Source: Letharia columbiana
Taxonomy: Eukaryota; Ascomycota; Lecanoromycetes; Lecanorales; Parmeliaceae
Direction: 5' to 3'
Length of the DNA: 64,000 nucleotides
Assembly (NCBI RefSeq): GCF_014066305.1
Contig: NW_023501067.1
Span: forward strand, 558,001-622,000
Shown here piece by piece: positions 57,957 to 64,000 of the stretch. Position numbers and translations under genes: made by a program. Below the pieces are notes generated by a model. That model searched no databases. It worked only from the letters and a program-made list of their open reading frames with translations, and was not told where the DNA came from. Numbering within the stretch: the stretch's first letter is position 1; each line of letters starts with the position of its first letter.

Positions 57957-59405
57957 TCATACTGCCGATTTCCGTACCGCCGGTCGTCGGGGACTACGCA
58001 TCCCTCGAACCCGGAAAACAGATGATCGGGTGGGTACGGCATTCCGATTTGGCGGATTCCAGGCACTGCTGCTTGTCTCTTCCTGCCATTCGTGCCCGCG
58101 GCAGGGTTTTTCTGTCGAGGTTTGGCTTCGATGGGAAAGCTTTCTGTTTGGGGGTTCCTCGTGGTGACAGTCGTCGCTCCGGAGGGTCTTCTGCTTGGCT
58201 GTCCCGGTTGGACGAGGGGCAGTCCGCTTCACACGTGCGATGTGCTGTTTGCCTGCCAAGTGGTCCTCCTTCTGATGTTCTTGCATCTCCCGGCCACATG
58301 TGATGCATGTCCATTTCGAGTGAACCGTGTCAGGATATAGAGTAGGGCCTGTTCTCCTGTGCGATTCTCCCTCTAGCTCGTTTTTGCTTCTAGATGGGAG
58401 ATCAATCTTGGATAGTGGGCGTTCAAGCTCCGCAGTAATTTCGGGAGCCGTTTGTGTAGCTTTCAAAGCTGTTAATCTCGCTGACCGCCTTAGACCTGGC
58501 TCTTCTACTGACCGTTGAGAGTGTGGTTTTGCGGCTGGCTGCGTTGCTGCTGTTTTCTTTGCTGCTTTTGTCACAGCTTTTTGTGCAACAGTGGTCATTG
58601 TCTTCCTCCCGGGATCTCTCGCCCTAGTGTCGCTGGGACCATCAGGGCGGTTACCTCCCCCAGATTTGGCAGATTTGGCCCATGGACTCCGGCTTTTGTT
58701 CTTGCCATGAGGCTCATACGATGCCGTCTGCGACTCACGCACCCTTTCGCTTGTTGCATCTTGTACTTTTCTCATCCACTTTGTGGAGATCTTTCGAGTG
58801 AACATCTTCCACAATACAGGAAGATACACCACATCTTGCGTACAGTAATGGATGATGTCTTGAAGCATCGGCCGGACATTGAACACTTCATATGAACCAC
58901 CACGTTCTGGCGCGAAATATAACAGCCCCTTTTGCTTGGTAGCTTTCCACGCCCCTAAAGCTTCGACCGTGAGCTGTGCGTCATTTTCGATGCACCTGGC
59001 GAGCCCGCTCAGCCTTTCCTTCGGATAAGACCGAGTCGCAACCTCCAAGAGCTGGATGTCATGGATCCCTTGCATTGAGATCTGGAAATGCGCAAAGAGA
59101 GCATCGGAGTCGTTACGGACGTCGAAGAACACTTTCGGCACCTGCGCCGATTCGAAAATCGATCGCAGGTCTATCCCGGAACGATTAGAAGTACAGAACG
59201 CCTTTTCTTGTAGAATGAATATGTCAATCAAAAAGACGTGATTTCTGGGAAAGACGAAAAGCTGAAGGATAGAAATTGAACCATGCCGGGAGAGCTTCAC
59301 GCCCTCGATGTCCAGGTAGAGGGACGGTGGTTGGGTCGGAAGATGGTCGAGATAATCAACTAGAGCTACTACCGAAGGCTCAGAGTCAACAATAGTCACC
59401 TCCAT
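57957..59405 (-). CDS. DEDDy 3'-5' exonuclease domain protein
   Basis: Probable 3'-5' exonuclease on RNA or DNA, of the RNase D/Egl family, found in filamentous fungi with unknown substrate. Intronless as read, 482 aa. Exo I is LYLDIEGVKLS (DxE, about 30). Exo II is VFFDVRNDSDALFAHF (about 92-107). Exo III is YCTQDVVYLPVLW, a YxxxD motif that marks the DEDDy subgroup. A basic linker rich in Lys/Ala/Arg follows, then a C2H2/U1-like zinc finger near 370 (WTCITCGREMQEHQKEDHLAGKQH), suggesting nucleic-acid binding. The tail after it is low complexity, so the true stop could differ if an intron was missed. Confidence 0.8.
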   Translation of the reverse strand: MEVTIVDSEPSVVALVDYLDHLPTQPPSLYLDIEGVKLSRHGSISILQLFVFPRNHVFLIDIFILQEKAFCTSNRSGIDLRSIFESAQVPKVFFDVRNDSDALFAHFQISMQGIHDIQLLEVATRSYPKERLSGLARCIENDAQLTVEALGAWKATKQKGLLYFAPERGGSYEVFNVRPMLQDIIHYCTQDVVYLPVLWKMFTRKISTKWMRKVQDATSERVRESQTASYEPHGKNKSRSPWAKSAKSGGGNRPDGPSDTRARDPGRKTMTTVAQKAVTKAAKKTAATQPAAKPHSQRSVEEPGLRRSARLTALKATQTAPEITAELERPLSKIDLPSRSKNELEGESHRRTGPTLYPDTVHSKWTCITCGREMQEHQKEDHLAGKQHIARVKRTAPRPTGTAKQKTLRSDDCHHEEPPNRKLSHRSQTSTEKPCRGHEWQEETSSSAWNPPNRNAVPTRSSVFRVRGMRSPRRPAVRKSAV

Positions 59406-59427
59406 GTTACCGACTTTGGATCTTGGA

Positions 59428-59799
59428 CTAGGCCTTCAATGTAGATATGATTGCGAGAAAACTATCAAGAACGGAACGATTATTAGCTGATTTTACTGGA
59501 AGTGGGGCAAATATCGTCTCATGCAAGTGAGCAGAACCTTGGACCTCTATTGGCTTTCTCAGAGCAGTTGATGCATGCAAGGCTGCCGTTGCAACCGCCG
59601 GAAGCCTACACTTTCCCCGAAAACCTGCAGGACAGCGGTGAACAACTTTATCCTGTAGCGAAAGAGAAGCCTCAAAGGATAGAGTATAAAGATAGAGTGC
59701 CTCATGCATGCTCTCGACCAACCGAACAGCCTCCAATTTGATGCGTAATGATAAACGCTCACGCGCTGGGCTCGTTCTCGGCATGGTCAAATTTTGCAT
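59428..59799 (-). CDS. Hypothetical 123-aa frame, doubtful
   Basis: An ATG-started frame of 123 codons with an Arg-rich start (MPRTSPARERLSLRIKLEAV) and a Leu/Ala-rich middle. No recognisable domain. It ends only 22 bp before the exonuclease start codon on the same strand, so it overlaps that gene's promoter or leader, which argues against it. It may be a chance frame or an unrecognised upstream exon. Confidence 0.2.
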   Translation of the reverse strand: MQNLTMPRTSPARERLSLRIKLEAVRLVESMHEALYLYTLSFEASLSLQDKVVHRCPAGFRGKCRLPAVATAALHASTALRKPIEVQGSAHLHETIFAPLPVKSANNRSVLDSFLAIISTLKA

Positions 59800-59902
59800 G
59801 GTTCATAGGCATTATTGTATCATAGTGATGTAGATTGAGTGAGGCTCGGCACTTATAAAAATACAGTACCCCAGGACACACTCCTCTTCACCAGCAATGG
59901 CA

Positions 59903-62875
59903 TCAATGATTTTCGTTGACAAGCTTGACTTGCTTTTCTGCCAATTCTTCCAAAAGACGAGTGTATCGCAAAGTTCCGGGTCTGTACCTTACGACCGTGC
60001 GAACCGCATTGAGCGCAGTGCTCCATTCGTCTCTCTCGTCATTTCTGATGGGAGATCCGGGATCAATGTTGAGTCTTCGCAGAGTAGACGGTCGTAGAAC
60101 ATGTGGACTTCGCAGGACAGAATCCCACAAATGTGGTAATCTAGTTCGCTGACTTTCGTTGAAGGAGTCTGCGCAGTTCAACAAAGTCTCTCTGTGAAAA
60201 TCTAAATTCTCAAAGGCAACTAGAGCTCGTGACAGATGCACCTCTGACTCTTCCTGGTTGCCGGCAACGTCGTGTGCTTCCCCTACCAGAAAGTGTGCAT
60301 GTGCACGAAGGCTGTTTAGTGATTTCTCGTTATGGAAAAATGAATCTTCTACCAGTGTTTCACTGTGAAGCAATGAATTGATCCCCTCGATGACCTCTTC
60401 ACCGGTCTGAACCGAGCCTCGATAATCTCTTGTATGGAAAAGAAAACGAGACTTCAAGTACATTATGTTCAGCATTGAAGCTGCCCCAAACCCAGGCGCA
60501 CTATGTTCTCCTACCGCTTGATCCAACAACTCGGTAGCTTCAATGACTTTCTGCTCACGCGCATAGATTTCAACAATTGCACTTACGACACATAGGTCGT
60601 AGAAAGTCCATTGGGGGGTGCGAGGTGTAGTACAACTTTTCAAAGCGGCTTTAGCAGACTGGAGACTCCTGAGCTGCTGCTCCGCAGGCTCCAAGCAACG
60701 ATGCGCATTGGCAAAATCACGATAGCGCTGTGACAGCACTATGCGGAGATTGACTGCTTTCAATATCTCGACTTCCGTTTCTGAGCATGGTAGCTCATCT
60801 AGTCGGCGACGCCCAGCTTCTAGTAGAGACTGCGCCTTGTCGAATTGCTGTTGATCGGTGAGGTAGGCTCCAAGGCGTATCAATGTAAATACATCCCAGC
60901 CAGCTCGACTGGGGTCGCAGCCTAGTAGGAAGACACATCGCTCTGCGTGAATCCGAGACTTGCTTGTCAGAGCATAGTTTTTCATCCTCTTGAAGACCTC
61001 CGCATCCAGAAGGCCCTCGTCAACGAAGTCACAAATAATCAGATTTGCAGCCATCTCTAAGAAGTGCTTTCGTGTCTCGATTGGATATAGTGAAAGAGTC
61101 CACTGATGAACTACCGGATGAATCGATACGCTGTTTGACTCAGCATCCCGTCGAACAAAGGACAACGATATCAATGAGTCGATTGCATCGTCGTATCTCT
61201 CCTGGTCAGAACATAAGTTTGCGAACCAATCGGAAGATAGCTCTGGGATCCATTCGCATTTCGCGACACGTGTGACCGAAAGAGCGCTATTGGGATTGAA
61301 TGCCACATGGAAAAATCCCCACGAGATCTCAGAGTTATCTAGGCATCCGCAGAAGCTCAAAAGTGCTGCTGCAACAGTATCTTTTGCTTTCAAAGCTTCG
61401 TAAGACAGCCCGAGGGCCGTATTGACGGATCCATGATGATACTCTTTATGGCTGAGCTTCTGGTTGAAATACCGCTTAAATCTAGTGTCATATAGCTCGA
61501 GATACTTCGTAAAGCTTATCTGTGTCTCTTGTATGTATCGTCCGGCTTGACTGAGCGCCAAAGGGTAGCATCCCAATCTCCTCACAATCTCCTCACGAGA
61601 GCTTCTGCGCCAGATGGCTTCGGATTCAAGCCGGACAATTGACAGATAAGGTCGAGGCTTTCAGGAATTGTCATTTCGTCAATGGCGTACCCGGTGCCAC
61701 CGAGCTGACGAGCGAGACAAGATAGGCGGCTTGTAACTAGGACGCTTCCGTGACAAGCCGAGGGTATGTACCCACCTAAGTCAAATATGTCTTCATTTTG
61801 AGTCGTCTGTCCCGTGTCTTCATCGTTGGCGTCTGAGGGCGTTTGGCTGTCCATGCTGTCGAATACCACCAACCAATTAGTATTGTGGTCTTCGTCGAAC
61901 CATTTCCGAGCCACTGAGATAGCTGTGGCAATGCTTTGATCAGCTGTTCTGAGTAGTCCAGTGTCTTCCTCTTCCAAGCCGAGACGGCGCGCTATTCCCG
62001 CAAAGTCGCTTTTCAAAGAACTTTCAGACTTGGCATTGACCCAGAAGATGGCAGTATATTCATTCTGGTGTTTCTTCGCGTATTCTCTTGCCATCTGAGA
62101 CTTACCCATTCCTCCCATACCTGATAGTACTAGGATGGTCTGCTGGTCTTTCGAGACGGGTAGCAATCTCTGCTCCATCGCATCCATGATACTAGGACGT
62201 TGTACAAACACTGGAGCTAGTGGAGCGCCTATCAACTTGAAGGGCTGCACGAGGAATCGCATCTCAGTAGACCGTGGCTCAGGTGATGAGACAAATTTCT
62301 CTTTTTTGTACTTGAAGAAGACCTTCGATTCTCTGGAGCAGGTCGGTTTGTTCGACATCGTTAGCTGACATGCGGATCTGTAAATCCGTCGCCAATATGG
62401 CCTGTTGTTCAACCTTTTCCTCGGCCTTGCGGTTCGATGATATAAATTGAGAGAGATTGATTGTCCCAATGAGCAAATTGAGAGACGCGATCCTTTTGCC
62501 GAACGCTTCTCTGAACTTGCGGACATCATTTTCGTGGCCCAGCGCCCATTTCACTTTTCGAAATTGGTCTTTAAGACTAGATGATCCACCAGATGAGAGT
62601 GACCGGTATGTCTCGAGCGGCTTCAAGAATTTATCGATACATGACTGACATTCGTCGATCGCTTGCCTGAGCACACCATGTTCGGGGTGCAATGGACTAT
62701 CATCCAGCCCCAACTCCTTGATGGTGATAAGAACTCTCTCAAGGCCATAGATTTCCTTCATCAGCTCTTGGTAGTCGGCTTTAGCACCTGCGCTCTCATC
62801 CAGGGCTTCAATGACGCTTTTCAGTACCCCTATTGCACTTAGGAGGTCACCGATCGACCAGCCAAGAGGAATCAT
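59903..62875 (-). pseudogene. NLR-like STAND protein gene with frame-breaking duplication
   Basis: A fungal NLR-type protein gene (allorecognition/immunity-like class). Exon 1 (62875-62312) gives a helical N-terminal domain starting MIPLGWSIGDLLSAIGVLK, as on many fungal STAND proteins. A 49-nt intron (62311-62263) joins LLQ to MRFLVQPFKL. Then comes an NB-ARC domain: P-loop SGMGGMGKSQMAREYAKK (about 236-253), Walker B NWLVVFDSMD, sensor GSVLVTSRLSCLA. The frame stops at TGA 61584-61582, where an 11-bp unit (minus gtgaggagatt, 61596-61586 and 61585-61575) is tandemly doubled. One copy would read through VRRLGCYPLALSQAG, the normal NB-ARC continuation. Downstream the frame stays open about 560 codons in a helical, TPR-like region. 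Counting one unit, about 970 aa. The long intact frames on both sides suggest a recent break. Confidence 0.8.
61575..61596 (-). repeat. 11-bp tandem duplication in NLR-like gene
   Basis: Two perfect adjacent copies of aatctcctcac on the plus strand. Eleven is not a multiple of three, so the second copy shifts the frame and creates the in-frame TGA. Confidence 0.95.
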
Positions 62876-63974
62876 GTCTCAAGTTCGCAAAAGATTGTCT
62901 GCCCCACGGGCAGGAACCCTCGGAGAGCCGCCGGAGGGACGTTGAGTAGATATGTGAATCACTGCTTCGCGGAAGATTGTTGTTCCCCCACTCGTCGCTG
63001 GCGCTCCTCGCAGGGGGAACAGGGTATTTTGAAGGCTCCATCCCATCTGGATCCGTCCAAGACGATTGGGCCGCCGGGCTGGGGCCAGGTGCAGTTCCGA
63101 AGCACCTCGTGGCTCACTATTGTCCAACCGAGATCTTGGCGCAGAAGTCTTGGCGTCCAGGACTTTTGGTCCTACCTCCGAGCCACCGTAATGTAATCTA
63201 CTCTACTCTTATTCGTCTGATTTGTTTTGTTATCTCTTTAACGACACCAGCGAAAGCAATGCATTTGTTATCGCAATGGCTTTGCGCTCCATGTGATATG
63301 CTTCCACTATGAGCTGCCATTTCTCCATATGTATTCCATCATGAAAGGATGTAAGTATTGTTTTCAAGCCGATATCTGAGCTTTTGTTACGCCAGTCATC
63401 GGGCGACCCGTTGGGAAAATCTCGCAAGCAACCATCTGTTCACACTCCAAATATATTTGCTGTTTATTCAAGCACAGCATCTAAGACGATAAGAGACGCT
63501 TCTGAAAAGCCCACGCGCGAACTCGTAGAATAGTGGTGAGCGCGATATATTACGCCTATGAGATAGTATCCGAATTTCATGCATGTTGCCAAATCGCCAG
63601 CCGAAGGGATAGTCTTATCCTCAAAAGATCCCCTTTTAATAGGGCACATGGACGATGCGAAATGGAAGGGGCGAAGCTGTCGAGGGAGCTCCGAGTCAGC
63701 GCGTAGTGACCGATTTTCTCGCCTCACGTCTCGAGAAGTAAATCACTGTTACTCCTACAATACCTCTTCATTCATCTCTATCTTCTCTCTCCTGTCTTCG
63801 CCTCGTCCATTCTGCCTAACAGACAGCACGTCTCCGCAGCGCGCGTCTTCCACAAAGGCCTTGCTTCTCTCTCTCTCTCTTCTACTCAATCCACCTAGTC
63901 TCCCCTCAAAACACTCCTTCCTCTCCCCCCAAACCCCCCCCCCCAAACCCCGCTTCCCTATCCAAACATCGTCG
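62876..63974. other. Intergenic; CT-rich leader at right end
   Basis: It contains the NLR-like gene promoter. Towards the right end the plus strand becomes C/T-rich, with a (CT)n run at about 63866-63882 and an 11-base C run at 63934-63944, as in a pyrimidine-rich fungal promoter or leader. Confidence 0.4.
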
Positions 63975-64000
63975 ATGGCAGCGCGCAACTCGTCCCCTAC
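63975..64000 (+). CDS. Possible gene start, cut by window end
   Basis: An ATG in a fair context (gtcgATGgca) follows a long C/T-rich tract typical of fungal promoters. Eight codons (MAARNSSP) are visible before the window ends. It cannot be identified. Confidence 0.25.

Overview
The window is nuclear DNA of a filamentous ascomycete (Pezizomycotina). Genes are split by short GT-AG introns (mostly 46-61 nt, a few 80-344 nt) with CTRAC branch sites. Fungus-specific families are common (LaeA-type methyltransferase, Mit1 chromatin remodeler, DUF3455-type secreted protein, STAND/NLR protein). The left edge is an AT-rich, stop-filled block with the CpA-depleted, TpA-rich look of repeat-induced point mutation (RIP). 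I cannot fix genus or class. All gene models are hand-spliced; where exon lengths are given they sum to whole codons.

Layout. 1-2820: RIP-degraded repeat block. 3163-3531: small element with terminal inverted repeats. 3996-4150: elongator tRNA-Met gene with two insertions, a canonical 14-nt anticodon-loop intron and a 57-nt GT-AG insert in the D loop. 5027-6354: mitochondrial release factor. 8.6-11.5 kb: tandem array of three small paralogous genes plus a decayed fourth, of unknown function. 11.5-14.9 kb: no recognisable gene. 14.9-24 kb: sparse genes (Arg/Ser-rich repeat protein, S10 carboxypeptidase, LaeA-like methyltransferase, small hydrophilic protein). 24.2-62.9 kb: mostly housekeeping genes: mit1 (SHREC-type remodeler), alpha/beta hydrolase, A1 aspartic protease, nbr1-type autophagy receptor, a Btz/CASC3 protein, tom70, an abz2-like lyase, nop13, an INO80 Iec3-like subunit, cytosolic Trp-tRNA synthetase, a PRELI/Ups1 lipid-transfer protein, a DUF3455-type secreted protein, ilv5, a serine racemase/threonine dehydratase-like PLP enzyme, a DEDDy exonuclease, and an NLR-like gene broken by an 11-bp tandem duplication. 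A further gene may start at 63975.

Shared processes: mitochondrial biogenesis (release factor, Tom70, Ups1-like, Ilv5), chromatin (Mit1, Iec3-like, LaeA-like), RNA (Nop13, Btz, Trp-tRNA synthetase) and amino-acid/folate metabolism (Ilv5, PLP enzyme, Abz2-like). Close divergent pairs probably share promoters: nop13/iec3 (218 bp), wrs1/ups1 (194 bp), mit1/hydrolase (511 bp). TGACTC (Gcn4/CPC1-type) sites lie before ilv5 and wrs1.

Best leads: (1) the tRNA-Met D-loop insert, which has the form of a spliceosomal intron inside a Pol III gene; (2) three or four related 138-156-nt introns in different genes that look like introner-like elements; (3) the 8.6-11.5 kb array of an unrecognised small protein family; (4) the frame-breaking duplication in the NLR-like gene.
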